Both the position numbers and the translations under genes were made by a program. From NCBI RefSeq assembly GCF_000981895.1, contig NZ_LATD01000106.1, forward strand, positions 1 through 37,522: a stretch of DNA of 37,522 bases. The letters are read 5' to 3'. Of the stretch, positions 23,508 to 32,068 are shown piece by piece. How positions within the stretch are numbered: the stretch's first letter is position 1; every line of letters begins with the position of its first letter. Under the pieces are notes generated by a model. That model did not search any database. It saw only the letters and a list, made by a program, of their open reading frames with translations, and was not told the DNA's origin. The stretch comes from Streptomyces odonnellii (GTDB lineage Bacteria; Actinomycetota; Actinomycetes; Streptomycetales; Streptomycetaceae).

Positions 23508-25624
23508 CCCCACCGCGACGGTGGCTGCTGCGCACCGAGAACACCGTCTACGCCGTGCGCCTCACCGACGACGGACGGTGGGCCGAACTCGCCGCCTGGG
23601 GACCGCACGGCGCCGAGACCGGACCCTCGCCCTTCGAGCGGCCGAACCGTACGCACTTCATCACCCGCGCCGACGCGGCACCCGCCGAGTACATCCCGTA
23701 CGGACTGCGGCCCTTCACCGGCGCCGACCTGACCGTGCAGCGGCCCGGGGAGGACCGCGGCACCTGGTGGCGGCCGGCCGCGGCCACCCGGGACGGGGAG
23801 CGGGCGCTGCGGCTGGAGTTCACCGACGAGAAGCAGGGACTGGGCGTGGCCCTGTGCTACGAGACCGTCCCGGGCACCGATGTGATCCTCCGCTGGACCG
23901 AACTGACCTGTGTCGGCGACCAGGAGCTGCGCTTCGAGCGCATCGACTCCGCCGCGGTCAATGTCCCGGTCGACGGCGGCGCCCGGCTCACGTATCTCAC
24001 CGGCCAGTGGTCGCGGGAATTCCAGCACACGCGGCTCGAACTCACCCGTGGCCGCTTCGAGATGGCCTCCTCCCAGGGCGTGCCGGGGCACGCCTACGCG
24101 CCCTGGCTCGCCGTCCAGGACGCCGCCGAACCGGACGGGCCCGCCACCCCCACCTACGGCATCGCCCTCGAATGGTCCGGCAACTGGCGCATCAGCGCCG
24201 ACGCCGAGCCGGGCGGCGCCGTCCGCGTCCGCGCCGGACGGCTGCCCCACGAGAGCGCCGTACGCCTCGCCCCCGGCGCCACCCTCACCACCCCCAGGCT
24301 GGCTTGCGCGTTCAGCCCCGAGGGGCTCGACGGACTGGCCCGGGTCTGGCACCGCTACGAACGCGGGCTGACCGGCGAGCGGATGCACCGCCCCCGCAAG
24401 GTCCTCTACAACTCCTGGGAGGCCACCGGCTTCGCCGTCGACGCGGCGAGCCAGCTCGAACTCGCCCGCCACGCGGCCGAGATGGGCGCCGAACTGTTCG
24501 TCGTGGACGACGGCTGGTTCACCGGACGCCACGACGAGACCGGCGGACTCGGCGACTGGCATCCCGACCCGGCGAACTTCCCCGATGGCTTCGACGACTT
24601 CATCGCCCAGGTGCGCGCCACCGGAATGGACTTCGGCCTCTGGGTCGAACCCGAGGCGGTCAGCCCCAGGTCCGCGCTGTACGCCGAACACCCGGACTGG
24701 GTCTACCGGATCGAGGGGCGCCCCGCCACCCTCGTACGCGAACAGCTTCTGCTCGACCTCGGGCGCACCGATGTCCAGGACTTCGTCATCGCCACCCTCG
24801 ACCGGCTCCTCGGCGCCCACGCCATCAGCTACCTCAAGTGGGACATGAACCGTCCGCCGACCGAACGCGGCAGGCCGGGCGGCGGGCCCGTCGAGGAACA
24901 GGATCTGGACGCCGCGCATGTCGCGGGCTATCTCCGTGTCCTCGACCACCTCCGTGCCCGCCACCCCCAGGTCACGGTCGAGGGCTGCTCCGGCGGAGGC
25001 GGCCGTATCGAGCACGCCACCATCGCCCGTACGGATGTGGTGTGGCCCAGCGACAACACCGCCCCGATGGACCGGCTCGCCATCCAGTACGGGTATCTCC
25101 ACGCGCACGCACCGCACACCATGAGCAGCTGGGTCACCGACTCGCCGGGCGTCTTCGACGCACGGCCGCGCTCGCTCGCGTTCCGCTTCGTCCTCTCCAT
25201 TGCGGGCGTCCTCGGCATCGGCGCGGACATCCGCGGCTGGTCGCCCGAGCGGCGCGCCGAGGCGGCCCGGTGGGTGGCCCGCTACAAGGAGATCCGCGAC
25301 GTGATCCACCACGGCGAGGCCCGGATCCTGAACAGCCCCGCCGACCCCACCTGCGGTATGCAGTACGAGGAGCCGGGCGGCGCCCGGATCGCCGTCACCG
25401 CCTGGCACACCGGGCGGCTGGACGGAGCGCCGCTGGTGCCGGGGCGCGCGGACCGGCTGCGGCTGCGCGGACTGGACCCGGCCGTCCACTACACCGACCG
25501 GGCCACCGGCATCCGCTACAGCGGCGCCCATCTCGTCCACTACGGACTGCCGTTCGCCTGGACCGCGCAGTACGACGCCGAACTGGTCGTCCTGGAGCGG
25601 GAGTCCGTACCGGAGCGGGAGTGA
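23504..25624 (+). CDS. Cytoplasmic GH36 alpha-galactosidase
   Basis: This 706-residue enzyme has no signal peptide. It has an N-terminal beta-sandwich (about 1-300), then a TIM barrel opening with KVLYNSWEATGF, and ELFVVDDGWF and LWVEPEAVSP. The nucleophile is D447 in YLKWDMNR, the sugar-binding block is GCSGGGGR, and the acid/base is D517 in WPSDNTAP. A small C-terminal beta domain follows. These residues identify a retaining alpha-galactosidase of GH36. It would hydrolyse imported alpha-galactosides to free galactose. The GTG start overlaps the permease stop (GTGA). Beside the secreted GH27 enzyme it gives the same reaction inside the cell. An 82-base gap with no gene precedes the next start. 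Confidence 0.93.
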   Translation: MTPPRRWLLRTENTVYAVRLTDDGRWAELAAWGPHGAETGPSPFERPNRTHFITRADAAPAEYIPYGLRPFTGADLTVQRPGEDRGTWWRPAAATRDGERALRLEFTDEKQGLGVALCYETVPGTDVILRWTELTCVGDQELRFERIDSAAVNVPVDGGARLTYLTGQWSREFQHTRLELTRGRFEMASSQGVPGHAYAPWLAVQDAAEPDGPATPTYGIALEWSGNWRISADAEPGGAVRVRAGRLPHESAVRLAPGATLTTPRLACAFSPEGLDGLARVWHRYERGLTGERMHRPRKVLYNSWEATGFAVDAASQLELARHAAEMGAELFVVDDGWFTGRHDETGGLGDWHPDPANFPDGFDDFIAQVRATGMDFGLWVEPEAVSPRSALYAEHPDWVYRIEGRPATLVREQLLLDLGRTDVQDFVIATLDRLLGAHAISYLKWDMNRPPTERGRPGGGPVEEQDLDAAHVAGYLRVLDHLRARHPQVTVEGCSGGGGRIEHATIARTDVVWPSDNTAPMDRLAIQYGYLHAHAPHTMSSWVTDSPGVFDARPRSLAFRFVLSIAGVLGIGADIRGWSPERRAEAARWVARYKEIRDVIHHGEARILNSPADPTCGMQYEEPGGARIAVTAWHTGRLDGAPLVPGRADRLRLRGLDPAVHYTDRATGIRYSGAHLVHYGLPFAWTAQYDAELVVLERESVPERE

Positions 25625-25706
25625 CGGCGGCCGGACCCCCTTCCGCGCAGCCGGTATCCGCCTGCCCCGCCACCCGCATCCCCCCACAGAGGAGTCGACC
25701 CGCCCC

Positions 25707-26465
25707 ATGAACGGAACCACCCGCTTCGACGGCCAGGTGGCCGTGGTCACCGGAGCCGCCTCGGGCATCGGCGCGGCCACCGCGGAACGCCTCGCCGCGG
25801 AGGGCGCCGCCGTGGTCCTCGCCGATCTCGCGGCCGAGCGCGGCGAGGCCGTCGCGGCGGCCGTACGGGACCGGGGTGGCCGCGCCCTGTTCGTCCGCGC
25901 GGATGTGGCGGACGAGGGGGACTGGGAGCGGATCGTCACCGCCGCCCACGCTTTCGGGCCGGTCAGTGTCCTCGTCAGCAACGCGTATACGGTGGACGTC
26001 ACCCCCGCGCACGAGATGACCCTCGCCTCCTGGGAGCGCCAGATCGCAGTCAACCTCACCGGCGGGTTCCTCGGCTTCCGCGCCGTTCTGCCCGACCTGC
26101 GCGCCCACCACGGCGCCGTCGTGCTGACCTCCTCCGTACACGCCCACAAGGGCATCCCCGGACACCCGGCCTACGCGGCGTCCAAAGGCGCCCTGCTGTC
26201 GCTGTGCGGACAGCTCGCGGTCGAGTACGGGCCGGAGGTGCGCGTCAACGCCGTTCTGCCCGGACCCATCCTCACCGCGGCCTGGGACCGGGTCTCCGAG
26301 GAGGACCGGCAGAAGAGCGTGGCGGAGACGGCGGCCCGGCGGTTCGGCACCCCGGAGGAAGTCGCCGCGGCCATCGCCTTCCTCGCCGCCGGGGAAGCGT
26401 CCTACATCACCGGGTCGAGCCTGCTCGTGGACGGCGGCTGGTCCGTCGTCAAAGCCTCGGCCTGA
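25707..26465 (+). CDS. SDR dehydrogenase, probable D-galactose 1-dehydrogenase
   Basis: This 252-residue classical short-chain dehydrogenase has the nucleotide motif TGAASGIG (about 16-23), an acidic residue after beta-2 (VVLADLAAERG) indicating NAD preference, the family block AVNLTGGFLGF, catalytic Ser in TSSVHAH, and YAASK with the active Tyr and Lys. The C-terminus SYITGSSLLVDGGWS is typical. Family membership is certain. The substrate is inferred from place: it sits between an alpha-galactosidase and genes for galactonate dehydration and lactone hydrolysis, where the missing step is oxidation of galactose to galactono-lactone. GAGGAG lies 12 bases before the ATG, slightly far. Confidence 0.88.
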   Translation: MNGTTRFDGQVAVVTGAASGIGAATAERLAAEGAAVVLADLAAERGEAVAAAVRDRGGRALFVRADVADEGDWERIVTAAHAFGPVSVLVSNAYTVDVTPAHEMTLASWERQIAVNLTGGFLGFRAVLPDLRAHHGAVVLTSSVHAHKGIPGHPAYAASKGALLSLCGQLAVEYGPEVRVNAVLPGPILTAAWDRVSEEDRQKSVAETAARRFGTPEEVAAAIAFLAAGEASYITGSSLLVDGGWSVVKASA

Positions 26466-26508
26466 CCTCGCCGTACCCGAAACCCCCAGCAGAAAGGCAC
26501 ACAACGAC

Positions 26509-27297
26509 ATGACGCCATACGCGCGCCGCGGAGTGCACGGCCAGACCGTGGAGACTCTCGCGCGCCGGGTGCTCAGCGGCGAGATCCCCGAGGGGGCGAC
26601 ACTGGATCTGGTGTCGTTGCAGCGTGAGTTGGACGTCAGCCTGACCGCCCTCAGGGAGTCGCTGAAGGTCCTCGCGGCCAAGGGGATGGTCGACGCGCGC
26701 CAGAAGCGCGGCACCTTCGTACGGGCGCGCTCCGACTGGAACCTGCTCGACGCGGACGTGCTGCGCTGGCAGTTCGCGGGCGGCACGGGCCCCGGCAACG
26801 GTACGGATCTGACGCTGCTGCGCGATCTCGGCGAGGTCCGCAGCATCATCGAACCGGCCGCCGTCCGGCTGGCCGCAGAGCGGCGTACCGACGCCGACCT
26901 CGACGCGCTCGAAGCGGCCCTGAGCGCGATGGGGGAGACCGGGGGAGGCGCCGCGCACGCGGTGCAGGCGGACCTCGGCTTCCACCGCGCGCTCCTCGCG
27001 GCGACCCACAACGAGCTGCTGGAACGTATGGAGATGGTCATCGAGTCCGGTCTCGCGCACCGCGACGAGATCGTGCACAGCACCCTGCACGGCGAGAATC
27101 CGGTGCCCAGCCACCGTGCCGTGCTCGACGCCGTACGCGACCGGGACCCGGCCGGCGCGGAACGCGCGATGCGGGCGCTGCTCGACCAGGCGGTACGTGA
27201 CCTGGACCGTGTGCACGGCGGTACGGGCGCGGGCGGCCCCGGCGGTGGTACGGGCACCGGTGGCGCCACCGGCACCGAAGAGGGCCCTGCCCGGTGA
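26509..27297 (+). CDS. GntR-family (FadR/FCD subfamily) regulator of galactonate catabolism
   Basis: This 262-residue repressor has an N-terminal winged helix (VETLARRVLSGEIPEGATLDLVSLQRELDVSLTALRESLKVLAAKGMV...KRGTFV) and an FCD ligand domain (about 95-230), with likely metal/ligand residues in DLGFHRALLAATHN and PSHRAVLDAV. The tail after residue 240 is a Gly/Thr-rich low-complexity stretch with no clear role. It lies in the operon it presumably controls and overlaps the dgoD-like gene (GTGA). By analogy with DgoR, the effector may be galactonate or a KDGal-type intermediate. Its operator may be the AATTAGTAAT motif upstream of the two promoters, but that motif does not fit the general FadR-type consensus closely, so the link is only a hypothesis. 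Confidence 0.88.
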   Translation: MTPYARRGVHGQTVETLARRVLSGEIPEGATLDLVSLQRELDVSLTALRESLKVLAAKGMVDARQKRGTFVRARSDWNLLDADVLRWQFAGGTGPGNGTDLTLLRDLGEVRSIIEPAAVRLAAERRTDADLDALEAALSAMGETGGGAAHAVQADLGFHRALLAATHNELLERMEMVIESGLAHRDEIVHSTLHGENPVPSHRAVLDAVRDRDPAGAERAMRALLDQAVRDLDRVHGGTGAGGPGGGTGTGGATGTEEGPAR

Positions 27298-28439
27298 AGA
27301 TCACACGCGTCGAGACCTTCCTCGTTCCGCCCCGCTGGCTGTTCTGCCGTATCGAGACGGACGACGGCGTGGTCGGCTGGGGCGAACCCGTCGTCGAGGG
27401 CCGCGCCGAGGTGGTGCGCGCCGCCGTCGACGTCCTCGCCGAGTATCTGGTCGGCCGGGACCCGCTGCGGATCCAGGACCACTGGCAGGTGCTGAGCAAG
27501 GGCGGCTTCTACCGCGGCGGCCCGGTGCTCTCCAGCGCCGTCGCCGGCATCGACCAGGCGCTCTGGGACATCGCGGGAAAGACCTACGGCGCCCCGGTGC
27601 ACGCCCTGCTCGGCGGACCGGTCCGCGACCGGGTAAGGGTGTACGCCTGGGTGGGCGGCGACGAACCCGTACGGCTCACCGACGAGATCACCGCCCAGGT
27701 CGAAGCGGGCTTCACCGCCGTCAAGATGAACGCTGCGGGCCGTACGCCCCCGATCCCCACCGCCGCCGAGACCGCGGCCGTCGTGGCGCGGGTGGCCGCC
27801 GCCCGGGAGGCACTCGGCCCGGAGCGGGACGTCGCCGTCGATCTGCACGGGCGGTTCGGCGCTGCGGGCGCGCGACGGGTCCTGCACGCCGTCGAACCGC
27901 TGCACCCGCTGTTCGTCGAGGAACCCCTGCTGCCCGAGCAGGGCCATCTGCTGACGGGCCTCGTCGGCGCCACCTCCGTACCCATCGCCACCGGTGAACG
28001 GCTGTACGGGCGAGCCGAGTTCCTGCCCGCGCTGGCGGCGGGCATCGCCGTGGCGCAGCCGGACCTCTCGCACGCGGGCGGCATCTCCGAGGTCCACCGG
28101 ATCGCCGCGCTCGCCGAGACATACGGAGCGCAGCTCGCACCGCACTGCCCGCTCGGCCCGATCGCGCTGGCCGCCAGCCTCCAGATCGCCTTCTGCACAC
28201 CCAACTTCCTCATCCAGGAGCAGAGCCGGGGCATCCACTACAACAAGGACGCCGATCTGCTCTCGTACGTCGTCGACACCGATCCGTTCCGCTTCGTCGA
28301 CGGGCAGGCGCTCCGTACCGGGCTGCCAGGGCTCGGTATCACCGTCGACGAGACCGCCGTACGGGCGGCCGACCGCACCGGGCACGCCTGGCGCAACCCG
28401 GTGTGGCGGCACCCCGACGGCTCCTTCGCGGAATGGTGA
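27294..28439 (+). CDS. dgoD: D-galactonate dehydratase (DgoD type, enolase superfamily)
   Basis: This 381-residue mandelate-racemase/enolase family enzyme converts D-galactonate to 2-keto-3-deoxy-D-galactonate. The sequence tracks E. coli DgoD from end to end (MKITRVETFLVPPRW, VGWGEPVVEGRA, GGFYRGGPVLSSAVAGIDQALWDI, QPDLSHAGGI, APHCPLGPIALAA, EQSRGIHYNK, WRNPVWRHPDGSFAEW). Metal ligands fall at D183, E209 and E235, catalytic H185 in DLHGR, and the second His at 284 in APHCP. This is the most specific family assignment in the operon and anchors the pathway prediction. The GTG start overlaps the regulator stop, and its own stop overlaps the next gene. Confidence 0.95.
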   Translation: MKITRVETFLVPPRWLFCRIETDDGVVGWGEPVVEGRAEVVRAAVDVLAEYLVGRDPLRIQDHWQVLSKGGFYRGGPVLSSAVAGIDQALWDIAGKTYGAPVHALLGGPVRDRVRVYAWVGGDEPVRLTDEITAQVEAGFTAVKMNAAGRTPPIPTAAETAAVVARVAAAREALGPERDVAVDLHGRFGAAGARRVLHAVEPLHPLFVEEPLLPEQGHLLTGLVGATSVPIATGERLYGRAEFLPALAAGIAVAQPDLSHAGGISEVHRIAALAETYGAQLAPHCPLGPIALAASLQIAFCTPNFLIQEQSRGIHYNKDADLLSYVVDTDPFRFVDGQALRTGLPGLGITVDETAVRAADRTGHAWRNPVWRHPDGSFAEW

Positions 28440-29281
28440 GCGGCAAGCCGTCGGCCTCGCCGGTCCGCGGCACCCCTCACATCACCACCGACCCGGCCCA
28501 CGGCGGACGCTGGACCTCGCTGCGGGCCGGGGGCCGCGAATGGCTCTGGCATCGGGACGAACCACGGCGGCCCTCGGTGGTGCCCGGCGACGACTTCGCC
28601 GACGCGGGCGGTCTCGAAGAGTGTGTGCCGACGGTCCGGGGCGTCCCCGACCACGGGGACGCCTGGTCGCGCGCCTGGCGGCGGGACGGCGACACCGAGT
28701 CCGTCGACTGCCCGGACTTCCGTCTCGAACGCCGGATCAGTGCCGGCGAGGGGCGGGCCGTCGTCGGCTACCGGCTGACGGCGGAGCCCGGCTACCGGTT
28801 CCTGTGGGCGGCGCACGCGCTGCTCGACCTCTCGGAGGGGGCACGGATCGGGATCCCGGACGGCGCGCCGGTACGGGTCTATCCCGACGGGGGCGACGGC
28901 TGGACCCCGGCGGTATGGCCGGCGGTCGGGACCACCGGCGGCCTCGACCGGCTGGGACCGGACGACGGAACGGCCGTGGGCGCCGTCGTCTCCGCCTCGG
29001 CGGTGTACGTCCATGACGGCCCCGCCGCCCTCCGCTTCGCCGTCGAGGCCGAGGGACAGCCGGTGTCCATCGCCCTCTGGCGCAATCTCCGCGGCTTCCC
29101 CGACGACCGGCCGTACCGCTCCACGGGGGTGGAACCGATGCTGGGCCGCGTCTTCGACCTGGCGTCCGCCGGGGACGGCGACGCGGCGCGCGTCCCGCGC
29201 GGCGGCGAGGTGCGCTGGCGGCTCACCGTGGCGGCGGAGGCGCAGGCGCAGACGGGGACGGAATCGGGCGCGAATCAATGA
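28433..29281 (+). CDS. Aldose 1-epimerase-like protein (galactose mutarotase fold)
   Basis: This protein of about 282 residues has beta-sandwich mutarotase-like features: SLRAGGREWLWHRDE, GGLEECVPTV, GYRLTAEPGYRFLWAAHALLDLSEGARIGIP and SIALWRNLRGFPDDRPYRSTGVEPMLGR. Canonical GalM catalytic residues cannot be placed with confidence, so it may act on another sugar or sugar acid, or be regulatory. Inside a galactose-oxidation operon it could speed anomer interconversion before the dehydrogenase. The start is ATG at 28433 or GTG at 28436; either overlaps the dehydratase stop. The C-terminus is Ala/Gln/Thr-rich. Confidence 0.78.
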   Translation: MVSGKPSASPVRGTPHITTDPAHGGRWTSLRAGGREWLWHRDEPRRPSVVPGDDFADAGGLEECVPTVRGVPDHGDAWSRAWRRDGDTESVDCPDFRLERRISAGEGRAVVGYRLTAEPGYRFLWAAHALLDLSEGARIGIPDGAPVRVYPDGGDGWTPAVWPAVGTTGGLDRLGPDDGTAVGAVVSASAVYVHDGPAALRFAVEAEGQPVSIALWRNLRGFPDDRPYRSTGVEPMLGRVFDLASAGDGDAARVPRGGEVRWRLTVAAEAQAQTGTESGANQ

Positions 29282-29330
29282 CCGGCACGGCAACCGACAC
29301 AGCAACCGAGCACCGGAAGGACTTCCGCAC

Positions 29331-29984
29331 GTGGATCTGCTGACCGCGCTGCGCGCCCACCGGATCGTCGCCATCGTGCGTGGCGACGACGCGGACGGCG
29401 CCCTCAGGACCGTACTGACCCTGGCCGAGGAGGGCATTCCGCTCATCGAGGTCTCCCTCAGCGGCCGCGACGCCCTCGGCGTCATCCGCCGGGCCCGGGC
29501 CGGACTGGGCCCCGCCGCGCCCCTCGGCGCGGGCACCGTGCTGACCGCCCAGGACGCGCGGGCGGCACATGACGCGGGCGCCGACTTCATCGTCACCCCG
29601 GCCGTCTGCGAGGGGATCACGGCCGCCAAGGAGCTCCGGCTCCCCGTGCTCGCCGGGGTGATGACCCCCACGGACATCGTCGAGGCCCGGCGGCGCGGCG
29701 CCGACGCGCTCAAGATCTTCCCGGTGGCGCAGGCGGGCGGACCGGAGTATCTGCGGGCGCTGCGCGGGCCGTTCCCCGGGGAGCCGTTCGTACCGGTCGG
29801 GGGAGTGGACGCGGAGGCGGCCCGCGCCCATCTGGCACAGGGCGCGGTCGCCGTGGGCGTGGGGTCACCGCTGATCGGCGACGCCGCCGACGGGGGCGAC
29901 ATCGACGGACTGCGCGCCCGCGCCCGGGTCTTCCTGGACGCGGTCGCCGTCGACGCCGCCGGCAGTGCGGAGGCCGGGCGATGA
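29331..29984 (+). CDS. dgoA: 2-keto-3-deoxy-6-phosphogalactonate aldolase (Eda/DgoA family)
   Basis: This 217-residue class I aldolase has IVAIVRGDDADGALRTVLTLAEEGIPLIEVSLS at the N-terminus (catalytic Glu in IEV), LGAGTVLTAQDA, ADFIVTPAVCEG, and the Schiff-base lysine K128 in DALKIFPV, followed by the phosphate-binding VPVGGVD and VGVGSPL. It cleaves KDPGal to pyruvate and glyceraldehyde-3-phosphate. KDPG versus KDPGal specificity is inferred from the adjacent galactonate dehydratase. The GTG at 29331 lies 9 bases after AAGGA. It overlaps the next gene by 4 bases. Confidence 0.9.
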   Translation: MDLLTALRAHRIVAIVRGDDADGALRTVLTLAEEGIPLIEVSLSGRDALGVIRRARAGLGPAAPLGAGTVLTAQDARAAHDAGADFIVTPAVCEGITAAKELRLPVLAGVMTPTDIVEARRRGADALKIFPVAQAGGPEYLRALRGPFPGEPFVPVGGVDAEAARAHLAQGAVAVGVGSPLIGDAADGGDIDGLRARARVFLDAVAVDAAGSAEAGR

Positions 29985-30862
29985 CACGGGCGATGACGGG
30001 GGACGCTCCCGTCCCGTACTGGACGGACCGGCTCGAACTCGGCGAGGGCATACGGTCGGTGGACGGCGGTGTCGTCCTCGTCGACATCCTCTCCGGGCGG
30101 CTGCTCGCCGGACCGGACGACCGCACCGGGCCCCTTCGGACGCTGGCCCGGCTGCCGGTACCGCTGGGCGCGGTCGCCCCGGTCGAGGGGCGTCCGGGCG
30201 AGTGGATAGCCGCGGCCGGTACGGGAATCTGCCGGATCGGTCCGGACGGGAGGACCGACTGGCCGGCGCGCCCGGAGGACGGCGCGGCTCGGGCGATGCG
30301 GATGAACGACGCGAGCGCTGACCCGCACGGCAGGTTCTGGGCGGGCAGCATGGCGTACGACGCGAGCGAGGGCGCGGGTTCGCTGTACCGCGTCGACCGC
30401 GACGGTACGGTCGTCCGCGCGCTGGACGGCCTCACCGTTCCCAACGGCCCGGCGTTCAACGCCGACGGCACCCTGATGTATCTCGCCGACAGCGCACGCG
30501 GCGTCATCCGCCGCTACGGGGTCGCCCCCGCCACCGGCACACTCGGTCCGGCCGACACCTTCGCCGTACTCGACGAAGGCAGCCCGGACGGGATGACGGT
30601 CGACGCGGAGGGCGGTCTGTGGACCGCTGTCTGGGGTACCGGCACGGTCCACCACTACAGCCCGGACGGCACCCTGGACCGCCGACTCCGGCTTCCCGCC
30701 GTCCAGCCGGCGGGCGTATGCCTGCACGGTGACATGCTCCTGATCACCAGTGCCCGCCATGCCCTGTCCGAGCCGGGCCCACTGGACGGAGCGGTCTTCG
30801 GGGTACGGGTGGACGTCCCGGGCCTGCCGGCCGCACCGTACCGACCGGAGACGGCCGTATGA
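29981..30862 (+). CDS. SMP-30/gluconolactonase-like lactonase (probable galactonolactonase)
   Basis: This 293-residue six-bladed beta-propeller metal-dependent lactonase has the SMP-30 metal-site motifs: Glu in LELGEGI (about 20), Asn in RMNDASADPHGRFWAGSMAY, Asn in LTVPNGPAFNADG, and Asp in SPDGMTVDAEGGLWTAVWG. It would open the galactono-lactone made by the dehydrogenase to galactonate. ATG overlaps join it to both neighbours. Family assignment is strong and substrate assignment is contextual. Confidence 0.9.
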   Translation: MTRAMTGDAPVPYWTDRLELGEGIRSVDGGVVLVDILSGRLLAGPDDRTGPLRTLARLPVPLGAVAPVEGRPGEWIAAAGTGICRIGPDGRTDWPARPEDGAARAMRMNDASADPHGRFWAGSMAYDASEGAGSLYRVDRDGTVVRALDGLTVPNGPAFNADGTLMYLADSARGVIRRYGVAPATGTLGPADTFAVLDEGSPDGMTVDAEGGLWTAVWGTGTVHHYSPDGTLDRRLRLPAVQPAGVCLHGDMLLITSARHALSEPGPLDGAVFGVRVDVPGLPAAPYRPETAV

Positions 30863-31869
30863 GCACCCCACAGGCACATGCACAGGCACAGGCGGCCGGG
30901 TGGCGGCCCGCTCCCGGGCCCGTGACCTGTATCGGCGAGACCATGGCCGCCTTCGTGCCCGAGCCCGTGGCCCCGCTGGACGGAGCCGATCTGCTGCGGG
31001 TCCGGATCGCCGGGGCCGAGTCGAACACGGCGGTGTATCTGGCCGATCACGGGGTGCCCGCGCGATGGGTCTCCGCCGTGGGGGACGATCCGTTCGGGCG
31101 GCGGATCCTCGCCGAGGTCGCGGCGGCCGGGGTCGATGTCCGCGGGGTACGGACGGATCCCCGGCGGCCCACCGGGCTGCTGGTGAAGGACCCCGCCCCC
31201 GAAGGGACCGGGGTGCACTACTACCGCCGCGGCTCGGCCGCTTCCGCCCTGGGCCCGGACCTTCTCGACGACGAGACCGTACGCACCGCGGGTCTCGTCC
31301 ACCTCAGCGGAATCACCCCGGCCCTCTCGCCGGACTGCCTGGCCCTGGTCACCGAGGCCCTGCGCACCCCGCCCGGCGAACGCCCGTACTCCATCAGCTT
31401 CGACGTCAACCACCGGCCCGCGCTCTGGACCGACGGCACGGCCTCGACCGCCGGTTCCGTACTCCACGATCTTGCGAACCGCGCGGACGTCACCTTCGTC
31501 GGGCTCGACGAGGCGCGCGCCCTGTGGGGAGAGGAGCTGGACGCGGCCGGCGTAAGGGCGTTGCTGCCCGGCCCCAGGATCCTGGTCGTCAAGGACGGCG
31601 CTCATGAGTCGACCGCTTTCGACGGCGCCCAGGTGCACGCCGTACCCGCGCCGAAGGTGGAGGTGGTCGAACCGGTGGGGGCGGGCGACGCCTTCGCCGC
31701 CGGATTCCTCGCGGGGCTGCTGCGCGGCGAGGACATGGTCCGCGCCCTCCGCCTCGGCCATCTCACCGCGGGCGCCGCCCTCCGGGTGAGCGGTGACCAC
31801 GGCCCCCTGCCGGATCCCGCCCGTATCGCCGAGCTTCTCGGCACACCGCCCGGGGAATGGCGGCCCTGA
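30859..31869 (+). CDS. PfkB-family 2-keto-3-deoxy-sugar-acid kinase
   Basis: This 336-residue ribokinase-like kinase has CIGETMAAFVPE at the start, RIAGAESNTAVYLADHG and SAVGDDPFGRRILAE, phosphate and sugar blocks, and the anion-hole/catalytic motif VGAGDAFAAGF with base D277. It most resembles 2-dehydro-3-deoxygluconokinases (KdgK). In this operon it should phosphorylate 2-keto-3-deoxygalactonate before the aldolase. E. coli uses the unrelated DgoK family for this step, so the PfkB enzyme would be a non-orthologous replacement. The ATG overlaps the lactonase stop. It is the last gene of the operon and is followed by a hairpin. Confidence 0.9.
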   Translation: MSTPQAHAQAQAAGWRPAPGPVTCIGETMAAFVPEPVAPLDGADLLRVRIAGAESNTAVYLADHGVPARWVSAVGDDPFGRRILAEVAAAGVDVRGVRTDPRRPTGLLVKDPAPEGTGVHYYRRGSAASALGPDLLDDETVRTAGLVHLSGITPALSPDCLALVTEALRTPPGERPYSISFDVNHRPALWTDGTASTAGSVLHDLANRADVTFVGLDEARALWGEELDAAGVRALLPGPRILVVKDGAHESTAFDGAQVHAVPAPKVEVVEPVGAGDAFAAGFLAGLLRGEDMVRALRLGHLTAGAALRVSGDHGPLPDPARIAELLGTPPGEWRP

Positions 31870-31949
31870 ACCTTCTGGCGAGCGGCTGACCAGTGGATTC
31901 CCCGATCGCGGGCGGTGTCGCGAACGGTCCTGCGGGCCGTGTGCGAGCA

Positions 31950-31978
31950 GCCGGGCGGCCGGCCGGCGACCGCCCGGC
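31950..31978 (+). terminator. Probable terminator of the galactoside/galactonate operon
   Basis: This is a perfect 9-bp inverted repeat (GCCGGGCGG / CCGCCCGGC) with an 11-base loop, about 80 bases after the kinase stop. It lies inside the 406-base gene-free gap (31870-32275), which otherwise holds only the palindrome at 32051 and smaller GC-rich dyads. Confidence 0.5.
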
Positions 31979-32050
31979 AAGTGCCGTCCGCACATGAACG
32001 GGGAGTCCTGGCCGTTCTCGCGGTACGAGCCGGACCTGAGGCGCGGCGAA

Positions 32051-32068
32051 CCGGGACACGTGTCCCGG
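32051..32068. promoter_or_regulatory. Perfect 18-bp palindrome upstream of the LuxR regulator gene
   Basis: CCGGGACACGTGTCCCGG is a perfect 18-bp palindrome with no loop, about 207 bases before the regulator ATG. Having no loop, it suits a dimeric protein-binding site better than a terminator. The central CACGTG is E-box-like. No consensus -35/-10 pair was recognised nearby. Confidence 0.45.

Noticed and set aside
23225..28412. Very long leftward open frames opposite the galactose operon
   Set aside because: Their sequences are compositionally biased mirror frames of well-identified enzymes, with no recognisable domains.
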